Shown here: in pieces, positions 19,703-27,947 of the stretch
How the letters are laid out: every line of letters starts with the position of its first letter
Numbering within the stretch: the first letter of the stretch is position 1
Position numbers and translations under genes: made by a program
The notes under the pieces: generated by a model
What the model saw: the letters and a program-made list of their open reading frames with translations, nothing else
What the model was told of the DNA's origin: nothing
The model's database searches: none
Assembly: GCF_009762795.1 (NCBI RefSeq)
Contig: NZ_CP046400.1
Location: 1,961,501-2,025,500 of the forward strand
Length of the DNA stretch: 64,000 nt
DNA from: Pseudodesulfovibrio cashew
GTDB lineage: Bacteria > Desulfobacterota > Desulfovibrionia > Desulfovibrionales > Desulfovibrionaceae
Reading direction: 5' to 3'

Positions 19703-20434
19703 GTGAATAGGTTAGACCATTGCATCGAGGTGTTGTCCGTAGAGAAAGGGAAGTTGCACCTTCGCGAAATTGCCCGGCTTCTCGTCGCAAGGTATCCCTC
19801 TATCTATGGTGGCCTGGATTTGGAGGACTTGGGGAAGAAAATTGGCCAATCCATCAGCAATCATATTCGTAACGCCAAGCGGAAAGCCAAGATTTCCAAA
19901 GTTCCCAATGGCAAGGGTGGGTATCTTTCCGGTATGTACAGAGCAAAGCAGAAACGGAAAAAGACAGCATCAGCAAAACTCCCCCCGGTTTCAAATTTAT
20001 ATACAGGCAAGGCCGGAGAGTATGGGCTGTTGAGCGAACTCCTGTTCCAAGGGTACAACGCTTCAATCATGACTGTTGATGAAGGAATCGACGTCGTTGC
20101 ATCCAAGGGGAACAAGTATTTCCATATCCAGGTGAAGACAGCTAATTGCAACAAGCACGGAAAGTTTCAATTCACTATCAAAGCGAAGAGCTACAAATCG
20201 AATAATGCCTCAACAACATTTTATGTATTTATTACTAGGCGACTCATCGCCGGGGCTTGGAGAAGTGACTATATAGTGTTTCAAAGTGGAGATATCGCAA
20301 AACTTATTGCAACTGGTGTTGTTACAGCCGGTAAGCAGCATTCGTTTTTGGTGTTGTATGAGAACAGTAAGTGTTTATTGAATAACGGGAATGATATTAC
20401 ATATCATTTGAACAATTTTGACCCAATGAAATAA
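19703..20434 (+). CDS. HARE-HTH plus PD-(D/E)XK restriction-like nuclease
   Basis: This 243-residue protein starts at GTG 19703 behind GGAGG. Residues ~1-70 match a HARE-type winged helix (HLREIARLLVARYPSIYGG...GQSISNHIRNAKRK). HARE domains couple DNA- or chromatin-binding to nucleases in restriction systems. Residues ~95-160 show a nuclease core: GKAGEYGLLSELLFQ (Glu), EGIDVVAS (catalytic Asp) and FHIQVKTA (Gln-x-Lys). The gene lies divergently from the helicase, whose upstream frame ends 158 bp away. No methyltransferase is adjacent, so if it restricts DNA it does so alone, perhaps on modified DNA or together with the helicase. The target is not known. Confidence 0.75.
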   Translation: MNRLDHCIEVLSVEKGKLHLREIARLLVARYPSIYGGLDLEDLGKKIGQSISNHIRNAKRKAKISKVPNGKGGYLSGMYRAKQKRKKTASAKLPPVSNLYTGKAGEYGLLSELLFQGYNASIMTVDEGIDVVASKGNKYFHIQVKTANCNKHGKFQFTIKAKSYKSNNASTTFYVFITRRLIAGAWRSDYIVFQSGDIAKLIATGVVTAGKQHSFLVLYENSKCLLNNGNDITYHLNNFDPMK

Positions 20435-20482
20435 TCAAGTGAGTGCACCCGTTGACTTAATCCCCGTCCGTTTCGAGATATC

Positions 20483-20511
20483 TTGACTTAACGGTTGGCA
20501 GTCTCTAAAAA
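20483..20511 (+). promoter_or_regulatory. Candidate promoter of the peptide/E1 operon
   Basis: TTGACT (20483-20488) and TAAAAA (20506-20511) are 17 bases apart. The expected start lies about 50 bases before the peptide gene. A second TTGACTTAA occurs 31 bases upstream (20452), so the -35 region is duplicated and could be an operator. Confidence 0.4.
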
Positions 20512-20566
20512 TTGTCTGTAGAAAATAAATTCTCGGGATTCAATATTTAACCGTTTGGGGATTGAA

Positions 20567-20779
20567 ATGCAGAAAAAGCACGATGAACACATGGAGAAAT
20601 TCGGGTTTGCCATCGTTTCCGACGAAGACGGCATGGACAGCGTCGCCTACACGGCTTCCTGTTCTGGCAGTCGTTCCGATTGCTGCACCAGAACTTGCTC
20701 TGCGGATGCCAACTTCGCGGAAAGCGCTGAGGCTTGGGAACAGTATCTGGCAGTCAAGGGCGGACAGGTTCAGTACTAG
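20567..20779 (+). CDS. Cys-rich small peptide, candidate precursor of a modified peptide (RiPP)
   Basis: This 70-residue product starts at ATG 20567 behind GGGGA. Its first ~28 residues are acidic and leader-like (FGFAIVSDEDG). They are followed by a short polar, Ser/Thr/Cys-rich block at 31-47 (SCSGSRSDCCTRTCSAD) with Cys at 32, 39, 40 and 44, and then a ~23-residue tail ending GGQVQY. Immediately downstream are two E1-like enzymes with RRE-like N-terminal domains, which is the arrangement of peptide-modifying clusters. I infer that the Cys/Ser/Thr block is the modified core. It does not match a ubiquitin-like protein: it is too short, lacks a terminal Gly-Gly and has no beta-grasp pattern. 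The family was not recognised. Confidence 0.7.
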   Translation: MQKKHDEHMEKFGFAIVSDEDGMDSVAYTASCSGSRSDCCTRTCSADANFAESAEAWEQYLAVKGGQVQY

Positions 20780-20793
20780 CAGGCGAAATCGTA

Positions 20794-21918
20794 ATGACGC
20801 ATATTTTGGAAGCCTCCGCCCCGGAACTTCGAGACGGGGTGGAGGTTTTTCTTTATCCTGAGAAGGAAGGGATCTGCCAGGTCCTCTTCCTTTTTTTGTC
20901 CAACAGACGGCGTTTGCGCATTGAGTGCAAACCGGCCTTTGCGACTCTGCTCAAGGAATTATCCAAGCCGCAGCCATTAACGGATTCCCTGAACCATTCC
21001 GGGCTGGTCATGGACGAAGAAACCGAGGCCTTTCTCTCCTTTCTTGAGACTGAAGGAATCGTCACCTTGTCCGACCCGCTCGCAACGGACCTGCTTCCCG
21101 TCGAGTATGTGGAGCAATACAAGCGCCAGTTGTATTTCTTGCTGGATATCCTCAAATCGCCGCAAAAGGCTCATGAAGTCCAAAAGCGGATTTTCGACGC
21201 GCACATAACCGTTTTCGGCCTCGGCGCCGTGGGCAGCGGCATCCTGCAACAACTCTGCATGATGGGCTTTAGGCGATTTACCCTCATCGACTGCGCCGAT
21301 GTCGAGGAGAACGACATAGCCCGGACGCCGTACCGGATTGCCACACAGGTGGGAATCCCCAAGACGGAGGCTGCCAAGGCGTTGGCGGCGGATTTCGCCT
21401 TTGATCCCGAAGTCGAGTTGTACAATGTTACCCTCAGGACGGATACCGACCTCGACGAGTTGGTCCAGGGAACGACGCTCATCATCAACACCACCGATCA
21501 ACCCTACGTCGGCTACACCAACATCAAGCTTTCGCGGTATTCCCTGCAGCACGGCATACCCGTGCTGGCTGCCGGTGGATTCGATGCTCATCTCGCATCT
21601 TTGGGAGAGTTGCTGATCCCCCATGTGACGCCGTGCGCGGATTGCTATGCCACGTTTTTTCATGAGAGCCTGAAGGATTGGAAGCCGATCCCCCACCCGG
21701 TCAAGGAGCGCGAAGGCTGGTTCGGCGGGTTGGGCAGCCTGTCCACGTTCAGCGCTTCCACGGCGGTCCTTGATATCCTGGGCTACTTCATGAACCCGGA
21801 AGACCGAAAGGCGGCTCCCGGCGGGCGGGGCGAATTCCTTTTTCATGACTACAGTCTCGATACCTTTGTCGTTGAAAGGGACAAGGAGTGCCAGTTCTGC
21901 GGGGAGGAGCGGAAATGA
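20794..21918 (+). CDS. E1/ThiF-like adenylating enzyme 1 with N-terminal RRE-like domain
   Basis: A 374-residue protein starting at ATG 20794, 14 bp after the peptide gene. Residues ~1-110 look like the winged-helix 'peptide clamp' (RRE) seen in MccB-type enzymes, with three strands, then helices. The E1 core follows. It has the nucleotide loop FGLGAVGSG near 143, an acidic ribose contact in LIDCADVEENDIARTPYR near 167-184, and NTTDQP near 233 with the likely catalytic Asp. Two Cys pairs, CADC near 280 and CQFC near 367, should hold the structural zinc. Such enzymes adenylate a carboxylate, often the peptide C-terminus. The presence of two different E1s in one operon suggests a heterodimer or sequential steps. 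The upstream in-frame GTG/ATG at 20734 would overlap the peptide gene and is not preferred. Confidence 0.88.
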   Translation: MTHILEASAPELRDGVEVFLYPEKEGICQVLFLFLSNRRRLRIECKPAFATLLKELSKPQPLTDSLNHSGLVMDEETEAFLSFLETEGIVTLSDPLATDLLPVEYVEQYKRQLYFLLDILKSPQKAHEVQKRIFDAHITVFGLGAVGSGILQQLCMMGFRRFTLIDCADVEENDIARTPYRIATQVGIPKTEAAKALAADFAFDPEVELYNVTLRTDTDLDELVQGTTLIINTTDQPYVGYTNIKLSRYSLQHGIPVLAAGGFDAHLASLGELLIPHVTPCADCYATFFHESLKDWKPIPHPVKEREGWFGGLGSLSTFSASTAVLDILGYFMNPEDRKAAPGGRGEFLFHDYSLDTFVVERDKECQFCGEERK

Positions 21919-23033
21919 GTCGATACAGCGAGGAGCGCTTCCGGCTTCGTCCGTCCGTCTCGTTCGTGCCCATGCCGCAGGAGGGGACCTACCAGTTCTT
22001 TGTTTCGGACATCAGGCAGAGTTTCAACTTGGCTTTTGCCGATGAGGATTACGTCAGGATTCTGTCCAACTTGGATGGGAGCCTGCCGTATGCCAAGCTG
22101 GCGGAGGCCTACTCTCTTGATGATCGGCAACTTGTCGGGCTGGAACGGCTTTTCGAGGTCCTGATCGAACGGTGTGCCATGGAGGATGCGCGAGTTGTGG
22201 CATCCCGCGAATCCGATCCGTTTCGGCGGGTGAAGACGTTCATTGGCGCTTATGTCCCGTATCACGATGTGGAATCCGTCTGGCAGCGGTTAGCCGAAAG
22301 CCATGCGGTCGTGATCGGGGCCGGTGGTGTGGGGAGTTGGGTCGTCTCCCTGCTGGCCCAGATGGGGGTCAAGCATTTCACGATGCTCGATGACGACGTG
22401 GTCAAGCCGCACAACCTGAACCGATCCCTGTTCACCAAGGGGGATGTGGGCAGCCTCAAGACCTTGGCCCTGGAAAAGATGCTCAACTCGCGACGGGAGG
22501 GGTATTACACGGTCCGGACCATTCAAGAGAAGCTGAAAAGTTCGGAGCGGCTGATCGCGTTGTTGAAGGACGGCTTGTCGCCGCAGACGGTTCTGATCAA
22601 CTGCGCGGATTTCCCTTCGGTGGCCCACACCTCGGCGATCATCAACGAGGCGGCCTTTGAGCTCGATCTGCCCTACATCATTGCTGGCGGCTACAACATG
22701 CACCTCAGCCTGGTGGGGCCGACGATCATCCCAGGCAAGACGCCGTGCTTCCATTGTATTTCGCACGGCATGGACCAGCTCAAGGTGGCCGAGATCGAAG
22801 GGGCGGAGCGCATCGTCAAGGAGCACCGTAATCTCGGCAACCTGGCCCCCCTGGCGACGATCTCCGCCTCCTTCGTGGCCAACGAGTGCCTGAAGCTGTT
22901 GCTCGGATTGCCGAATCTGCAGCCGACCATGATCGGCAAGCGCGGTGAATTCAATTTTTTCACGAAGAAGCTGGTGTTGGAAGAGTATGACGTGTGGGAT
23001 GAGTGTCCGTATTGCAGCGGGAGGATTTTATGA
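21915..23033 (+). CDS. E1/ThiF-like adenylating enzyme 2 with N-terminal RRE-like domain
   Basis: This 372-residue protein starts at ATG 21915, overlapping the previous stop by ATGA, behind GGAGG. Residues ~1-110 again resemble a leader-binding winged helix (TYQFFVSDIRQSFNLAF, then helices). The E1 core has VIGAGGVGSW near 134, LDDDVVKPHNLNRSLF near 158-173 (Asp/Arg contacts) and NCADFP near 228. CFHC near 276 and CPYC near 366 give four zinc-binding Cys. It is clearly related to enzyme 1 but diverged. Tight coupling (ATGA) implies equal production, as for a heterodimer. A role in adenylating or cyclising the small peptide is inferred; a thiamine or molybdopterin role is unlikely because no ThiS/MoaD partner is nearby. 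Confidence 0.88.
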   Translation: MSRYSEERFRLRPSVSFVPMPQEGTYQFFVSDIRQSFNLAFADEDYVRILSNLDGSLPYAKLAEAYSLDDRQLVGLERLFEVLIERCAMEDARVVASRESDPFRRVKTFIGAYVPYHDVESVWQRLAESHAVVIGAGGVGSWVVSLLAQMGVKHFTMLDDDVVKPHNLNRSLFTKGDVGSLKTLALEKMLNSRREGYYTVRTIQEKLKSSERLIALLKDGLSPQTVLINCADFPSVAHTSAIINEAAFELDLPYIIAGGYNMHLSLVGPTIIPGKTPCFHCISHGMDQLKVAEIEGAERIVKEHRNLGNLAPLATISASFVANECLKLLLGLPNLQPTMIGKRGEFNFFTKKLVLEEYDVWDECPYCSGRIL

Positions 23034-24208
23034 ATGAAACTGCGAAGGTTGTTTCGTATTGTTTGAGTGGAGTTGTTCTCGTACTGGCTGTATTCTTTGG
23101 GACTCGTTGCATTGATCTAATTTTTTTACACGCATACTCGATTCAAGGTGATTCAATTAAGCCATCAGCCGAAGCCTTTGTTAATGCTTTTCAGGGGTAC
23201 CGTGACTTCGTTACGGTTATCACTGGACTATTGACATTATTCATTGGGGCGACAGGATTTGCTGCTTTCTTTTCATTCAGGAAATTAAGGGAAGAGGAAA
23301 AGAGCATTGTATTAAAAATGGAGAAAGATGAAGAGCGGATAGAGAAATTGCGGCAGCGGTTGGAGGAAAGGGAAAGGACAGATGGAGAAAAAATCAAAGA
23401 TATTATATGCGATTTGATGCGGTATGCACGAATTCAACAGGCAAGGGTTTTGCTGGAGTCTGAAGCGGATAAAGCTGCAGCTATTGATGTGTTAGAGGGA
23501 AATGAAAGTACTGCATCCAGTGATCATATTTTTCACCAGCTGAAGGGTGATGCGTATTATTATAGGGGAAGACATGGCGACTATGACGTTGCTATTGAAG
23601 AGTACAAAAAAGCAATCAAGTGTAGTGAGAGTTCGTCAGCTTCTTGGCTTGGTCTTGGGCAAGCTAAGTATAGGTCTGTAGCAAGTAAAAATGATGAGCA
23701 AGATGGAGACTTGGACACCGGAGAAGTCATTTCTTTTAGGTTAAAAGAAAATAGGGATACTGTTAGTGATACTAGTGTGGTAGAAGAGGCAATTAGAGAT
23801 GTAAAAATAGCAATAAGCTATGGAGCAAGTGTTGCTGAAGCTGGGATTGAACTTGGGCATATGTATAAATCCATAGAAAAATATGATTCGGCTTTGGATG
23901 CTTACCAAAATGTTTTATCAAGCAATAAGAATCACACAGCCTGTGCGTTTTTTTATTGTCACTTATGGATTGTTAGAAAATATGAAAAACTACTAAGCGA
24001 AGATGTCTCACAGGGAGAAGTCAATGAAATTGTGAGATTGTTAAAAAAGATTGGTTTATTGGATGTCTACAACAGTAAAGTGGCGTATGCATTATTATGG
24101 TATTTGTTCTCGACAATCAAAGGGTTGGGAACCGATAAGGATGTCGATGAAGCCTACTCTGCAACTACAAAGTACACGATCAACAATCTTTTTGAACTTG
24201 TTAAGTGA
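23030..24208 (+). CDS. Membrane-anchored coiled-coil/TPR protein of the E1 operon
   Basis: A 392-residue protein, ATG 23030 overlapping the previous stop by ATGA, behind GGGAGGA. It has two hydrophobic segments (residues ~6-33 and ~62-85), then a charged coiled coil (~90-130). Repeating helical pairs typical of TPRs follow (e.g. GDAYYYRGRHGDYDVAIEEYKKAI near 180 and ELGHMYKSIEKYDSALDAYQNVL near 285). The soluble part probably faces the cytoplasm. The gene is markedly more AT-rich than its neighbours, suggesting a later addition to the cassette. Possible roles are scaffolding the modification enzymes at the membrane or taking part in export or sensing. No transporter or peptidase motif is visible. 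Confidence 0.8.
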   Translation: MNETAKVVSYCLSGVVLVLAVFFGTRCIDLIFLHAYSIQGDSIKPSAEAFVNAFQGYRDFVTVITGLLTLFIGATGFAAFFSFRKLREEEKSIVLKMEKDEERIEKLRQRLEERERTDGEKIKDIICDLMRYARIQQARVLLESEADKAAAIDVLEGNESTASSDHIFHQLKGDAYYYRGRHGDYDVAIEEYKKAIKCSESSSASWLGLGQAKYRSVASKNDEQDGDLDTGEVISFRLKENRDTVSDTSVVEEAIRDVKIAISYGASVAEAGIELGHMYKSIEKYDSALDAYQNVLSSNKNHTACAFFYCHLWIVRKYEKLLSEDVSQGEVNEIVRLLKKIGLLDVYNSKVAYALLWYLFSTIKGLGTDKDVDEAYSATTKYTINNLFELVK

Positions 24209-24222
24209 GATGTTCACCAGCC

Positions 24223-26394
24223 ATGCTCACCCTCCACGGCATAGAAACGAACAACCTCAAGTCGGTTGATGTTTCCATCCCGTATGGGAAGATAACCGCC
24301 GTTGTCGGCGGGAGTGGGGCGGGCAAGACTTCGCTTGCGTTCCATACGCTCTACGCGCTCTGCAAAAACGAACTCGACACCATCTCCGGCATCCCAGCCA
24401 GCCTTCGGCCCAAGGTCCGGGATTATGCCAACCTGCTTCCGACCATCGGGCTGAAGCAGAAGAACGCCAACGTCAATCCCCGGTCGAGCGTCTTCACCTA
24501 TCTCGGACTCGACAAACTCCTCCTTCCCTTGTTCCTGCAAGCCAATCCGGACATCAAGCGGAACATCCTGGCCCAGAACAACCCGGCCAACTATTGCCTG
24601 GCCTGCGAAGGGCTCGGCGTGGTCTATCGGCCTGATCCGGCCTGGATCGTCGATCTCGACAAGCCCCTTGCGGACAAGCCGTTCCTTTCCTGGAACAATT
24701 TCCTCTCCAACCATTACTATTCGCTGCTTGAAGCCTTCTGCTTGGAGCATGGCATCGACATGACCAAGTCCATTTCGCAGTTGCCGCCCCGACAGCAGGA
24801 ATTGCTGCTTCATGGGGCCGACGACAAGCAGTTCCAGGTCAAGTACAAGCAAAAGAACCGCTACCGCCAGAAACGGTTCCCCTTTGTGGGCGCGATCCGA
24901 GAGATTCAGGAATGCTGCGACAACCTGCAGGTGCCGGGAAATCGGCAAAAGGCCAAGTCGTACATCACCGAACAGACCTGCCCGGAGTGCCATGGGGCCA
25001 GGTTTGCGGAGCATCTCTCAGGGTACACGCTCAACGGCTGGATGATCCACGACATCCTCTTGTCGAGCTTTGATGCGCTGCTCCCTTTCATCCAATCCAT
25101 CCCGGCCCATGAATTTGCCGTAAACAAGTTGACGGCCTTGGTTGCCAACGTCGTCAGGAACAATTTGGGCTACCTCGCCCCGATGCGCTCGATTCCGTCC
25201 CTCTCCGGTGGCGAGTTCCAAAGGCTGCAATTGGCTTCGGTGCTCAGCTCGGACTTCACGAACCTGCTCTACGTGATCGACGAAGTCTCCTCCTCATTGC
25301 ACGTTGCGGAATACCCGAACGTCATTGCTCAACTCCAGTCGTTGAAGGAGCGCAATTCCACCTTGGTCATGGTCGAGCACGAATTGGAATTCATCGAGAA
25401 GGCCGACAACCTGATAGCTCTTGAGGACGGCAGGGTGATCGACTCAACGGATTGGCTTCAGCGACAGCGGGAGGTCTCCGTTGACCGCATCAAAGTCGAG
25501 CCGCGAGGCGCTATGGAATTCACCGTTCACGACGTCCACAATATCCGCCACCTCGATGTCTCCCTGCCCATGGGTTGCCTCATCGGTTGCTGCGGCGTGT
25601 CTGGTTCGGGCAAGTCCTCCTTTGCCGAGGCCATCTCGGGCAGGAGCGGCGTTGAATACATCAGCCAGGGAACGATCCAGGGAAACAGCAATTCAACCGT
25701 GGCGACCTACCTCAAGCTCATGCAGCCGATTGATTCGTTTCTGTGCAAGGCCCTGGGTGCTCCTCTGAAGACCTTCCTGTTTAACAACAGCGCCAGCCAA
25801 TGCCCGGGCTGCGAGGGCAAGGGATATGTGGAGCAGGAAGCCTCATTCGGTCATGCGTTTCGTTCCGTCTGCGAAGCCTGCGAGGGCAGGCGCTACAACC
25901 CGGAAGTCCTTGCGTACCGATTCAATTCGCTCTCCGTTCACGACATCCTGACGATGACGGTTGGCGATTTGTCGGCGGCTGGGGTGTTCGCGAAAAGCAG
26001 GAAGATCGCCGCCAAATTGGAGGACATGATTAGCATCGGATTGGGGCACCTGACCCTCTTCAGGGCCACCGGTGAACTTTCGGGCGGGGAGGCGCAGCGG
26101 ATCAAGCTCCTGTCCCGAGTGAAGGCCAATCTCAAGAATACCTTCCTCATCATCGACGAGCCTACCAACGGCCTGGAGCGTCACGATACAAAGCGTCTGA
26201 TCGGATTCCTGGACAGATTGCTCACCAAGGCAAAGGGGATCATGGTCATCGAGCACAACCTGTTCTTGCTGAAAAGCATGGACTACATTTTGGAGTTCGG
26301 CCCTCGCGGCGGCGACAAGGGCGGCGACATTGTTTTTCAGGGCCGCATTGAGGATATGAAAGGCTCAAAGTCCATACTCAAGGATTTTGTTTAG
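24223..26394 (+). CDS. UvrA-like ABC ATPase (short, UvrB-domain-less)
   Basis: A 723-residue protein from ATG 24223; a GTG at 24205 overlapping the previous stop is an alternative. It has both UvrA halves. Walker A GGSGAGKTS lies near 30, zinc modules CLACEG near 125 and CPECHG near 253, and the signature SLSGGEFQR near 328. The second half has GVSGSGKSS near 460, CPGCEGKG near 527, CEACEGRR near 550, LSGGEAQR near 622 and Walker B IIDEPTNGLE near 643. At ~720 residues it is shorter than housekeeping UvrA (~940). The region between the first Walker A and CLACEG is too short for the UvrB-binding insertion. Such UvrA2/DrrC-type proteins protect producers of DNA-binding antibiotics. Here it is the last gene of the peptide operon, so self-immunity is the simplest guess. 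Confidence 0.88.
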   Translation: MLTLHGIETNNLKSVDVSIPYGKITAVVGGSGAGKTSLAFHTLYALCKNELDTISGIPASLRPKVRDYANLLPTIGLKQKNANVNPRSSVFTYLGLDKLLLPLFLQANPDIKRNILAQNNPANYCLACEGLGVVYRPDPAWIVDLDKPLADKPFLSWNNFLSNHYYSLLEAFCLEHGIDMTKSISQLPPRQQELLLHGADDKQFQVKYKQKNRYRQKRFPFVGAIREIQECCDNLQVPGNRQKAKSYITEQTCPECHGARFAEHLSGYTLNGWMIHDILLSSFDALLPFIQSIPAHEFAVNKLTALVANVVRNNLGYLAPMRSIPSLSGGEFQRLQLASVLSSDFTNLLYVIDEVSSSLHVAEYPNVIAQLQSLKERNSTLVMVEHELEFIEKADNLIALEDGRVIDSTDWLQRQREVSVDRIKVEPRGAMEFTVHDVHNIRHLDVSLPMGCLIGCCGVSGSGKSSFAEAISGRSGVEYISQGTIQGNSNSTVATYLKLMQPIDSFLCKALGAPLKTFLFNNSASQCPGCEGKGYVEQEASFGHAFRSVCEACEGRRYNPEVLAYRFNSLSVHDILTMTVGDLSAAGVFAKSRKIAAKLEDMISIGLGHLTLFRATGELSGGEAQRIKLLSRVKANLKNTFLIIDEPTNGLERHDTKRLIGFLDRLLTKAKGIMVIEHNLFLLKSMDYILEFGPRGGDKGGDIVFQGRIEDMKGSKSILKDFV

Positions 26395-26452
26395 GCGTCC
26401 GTACCGGCGAGGCTGGTTGAAGGTTCAGGCCGCGTCAGTGGAGCCTTTTTCG

Positions 26453-26470
26453 TGTCCGCTATGTGTCCGC
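26453..26470. repeat. End motif of island A, right copy
   Basis: This is the same 18 bases as 10350-10367, in the same orientation, 142 bp from att copy 2. The preceding GCCTTTTTCG resembles the sequence before the left copy. It could therefore also be the scar of a previous element's left end. The rest of 26395-26611 has no gene. Confidence 0.6.
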
Positions 26471-26611
26471 TTTTTCTACGACACCCAGCAAAAACGGTGA
26501 CATTCCGCGCTTTCCGCACACCATGCTACAGGGTGTTCCGAAAAGGCTTGGCGGCGAATAAGTCCAGTTTTATTATTGTGTTAAACTGATCATTCTATTG
26601 GCGACCCTCAA

Positions 26612-26658
26612 GAATGGCATTCAAGAGGTCGTGGGTTCGATTCCCTCCAGCTCCACCA
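26612..26658 (+). repeat. att copy 2, junction of islands A and B
   Basis: Identical over 47 nt to the tRNA-Ala 3' half at 10232-10278. The upstream half of the tRNA is absent, so this is an attachment junction and not a gene. Confidence 0.93.
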
Positions 26659-26666
26659 ATGATTAT

Positions 26667-26701
26667 AAAGGCTTAGAAGGTTTTCCTTCTAAGCCTTTTT
26701 T
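26667..26701 (+). terminator. Terminator behind att copy 2
   Basis: AAAGGCTTAGAAGG pairs with CCTTCTAAGCCTTT, followed by T residues. A degenerate version of the same hairpin lies at about 28530-28562, after the DUF6933 gene. Confidence 0.85.
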
Positions 26702-26707
26702 CGTGGA

Positions 26708-26728
26708 ATATACAAAAGAATATACAAA
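26708..26728. repeat. End motif of island B, left copy
   Basis: ATATACAAAAGAATATACAAA, followed eight bases later by ATCGG. The right end of the island has GTATACAAAAAATATACA then ATCGG (49703-49725) plus further TATAC copies to 49750. These may be integrase arm sites. Confidence 0.55.
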
Positions 26729-26821
26729 TGAAATCGGATGGATGGAAAATCTGTTTTTGGAGAGGGACAATTAGGTATGGTCCCCCCCCATTCGGGAATT
26801 AGTTGTCGGTGATGCGGAGAC

Positions 26822-27724
26822 CTAGGTTAGCTCACTTGGTATTTGGATGAGTGAATCAGAGTATATATGCGTAATGTAATACTTTCTTGTTGCCCCGGCT
26901 TGATTCGTGACTTTCTTAGCCAGGAATTTGAAAAAGCCTGATTTAGCACCTTTCCTATGTTTTGATTTAACGGTGTCATATAGTCCGAGGCTTTTTGAAA
27001 GAACTGATGAATCTATGTCTATTCCACGCTCTAATTCAAACGGTATCGCTCGTTTCTCCTCCCAAGAATATATCATTCCAGATCGAGTATTGGCACTATA
27101 TCCTGCTACCCTGCCAGTAAATTGAGTAGGGTTAGTGTCGATGATCAATTTGTTGGTTAAATCGAGAGTTTGGCTATCAAAAGTGATGGGCGGTTGTTCA
27201 TCAACTACTATGTTGGAAGTTAAGGCAGATTGAGTCATGATAGGTCTGTGGATATTTTTTACAGACGTTTCAACTTTTTGTGCTAGAGATTCCAGCTTGC
27301 TTGTCTCAATCTCAACTTGGTCAATCTTATCCTGACCTAAAAACCTAGAATAATCGAGTTGCTTCCCTGTGCATTTGAATATGATTTGTGCATACAAGGA
27401 GCCGAAAGCGTGTCCTACAGGTGTATCTCTTGGTGCAAGCCCGATTATTGTTGCAACTCCAAGAATTGTGGCTACTATTCCAAAAGACCCTTCAACGGGT
27501 GGCGAGGTAATAATTCGCACTCCCTTAGCATTTGGTGCTCTTGTGATTATCTCATCGTTGAATAGGTAGTGGCCTGTTATAGCAAGTGAGCGATGAAAAC
27601 CATTGAGTGCTGTTGATAGGTCGTAAAGATCAATATAGCTGTTTGTGGCATCAGTACCGCCGCAGTATGTGAGAGAAACAGTACAAATTTCTTCAAATTC
27701 GTCCGGTTGTTCTACGAATTTCAT
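26822..27724 (-). CDS. DUF7946-like protein of unknown function
   Basis: A 300-residue product from ATG 27724. The N-terminal pattern (SLTYCGGTDATNSYIDLYD, then LNGFHRSLAITGHYL, IITRAPNAKG and a PPVEGSFGIV motif) is that of an uncharacterised family that I associate with DUF7946, often in accessory islands. A hydrophobic stretch at ~85-100 may be a membrane or core helix. The C-terminal part (~195-300) reads as a small beta-rich domain (FTGRVAGYSANTRSGMIY..AIPFELERGI). It is alone on its strand, with no obvious operon partner. Function unknown; a defence role is possible only by location. Confidence 0.65.
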   Translation of the reverse strand: MKFVEQPDEFEEICTVSLTYCGGTDATNSYIDLYDLSTALNGFHRSLAITGHYLFNDEIITRAPNAKGVRIITSPPVEGSFGIVATILGVATIIGLAPRDTPVGHAFGSLYAQIIFKCTGKQLDYSRFLGQDKIDQVEIETSKLESLAQKVETSVKNIHRPIMTQSALTSNIVVDEQPPITFDSQTLDLTNKLIIDTNPTQFTGRVAGYSANTRSGMIYSWEEKRAIPFELERGIDIDSSVLSKSLGLYDTVKSKHRKGAKSGFFKFLAKKVTNQAGATRKYYITHIYSDSLIQIPSELT

Positions 27725-27947
27725 AAGCCACCTCTTTGATTCCTACATATAGTTTGTTTTGTCTTTAGCCTTCAGGGCAAAGTGTGTCAATCCTGTCCCT
27801 CTAATTCTTTGTTATTTCGGGGTGTTTGTGGGGTGAAATACATTGTCATATCAAGGCGTCTTTGAAAAAGGTTCTGAGTTGATCCTGAGTTCGATTGTGG
27901 CTATCTGATTGAGGAGGCCTAAACCTTCCAACGAGATAGGATCAACA

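Larger units (their letters stand above)
10279..26658. mobile_element. Island A, 16.4-kb integrative element at tRNA-Ala
   Basis: The element is bounded by exact 47-nt direct repeats of the tRNA 3' half. The tyrosine integrase sits immediately inside the left end and an excisionase-like gene lies beside it. The same 18-base motif occurs near both ends (10350-10367 and 26453-26470), as expected of integrase arm sites. The cargo comprises a DUF4011 helicase-nuclease, a HARE-HTH nuclease and the peptide/E1/E1/TPR/UvrA operon. No conjugation or phage structural genes are present, so it would need help to transfer. Confidence 0.85.

Noticed and set aside
20567-23033. CBASS/Bil-type ubiquitin-like conjugation system
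   Set aside because: There is no E2, JAB protease or ubiquitin-like protein with a terminal Gly-Gly. The small protein is Cys-rich and lacks a beta-grasp pattern, so a RiPP reading fits better.
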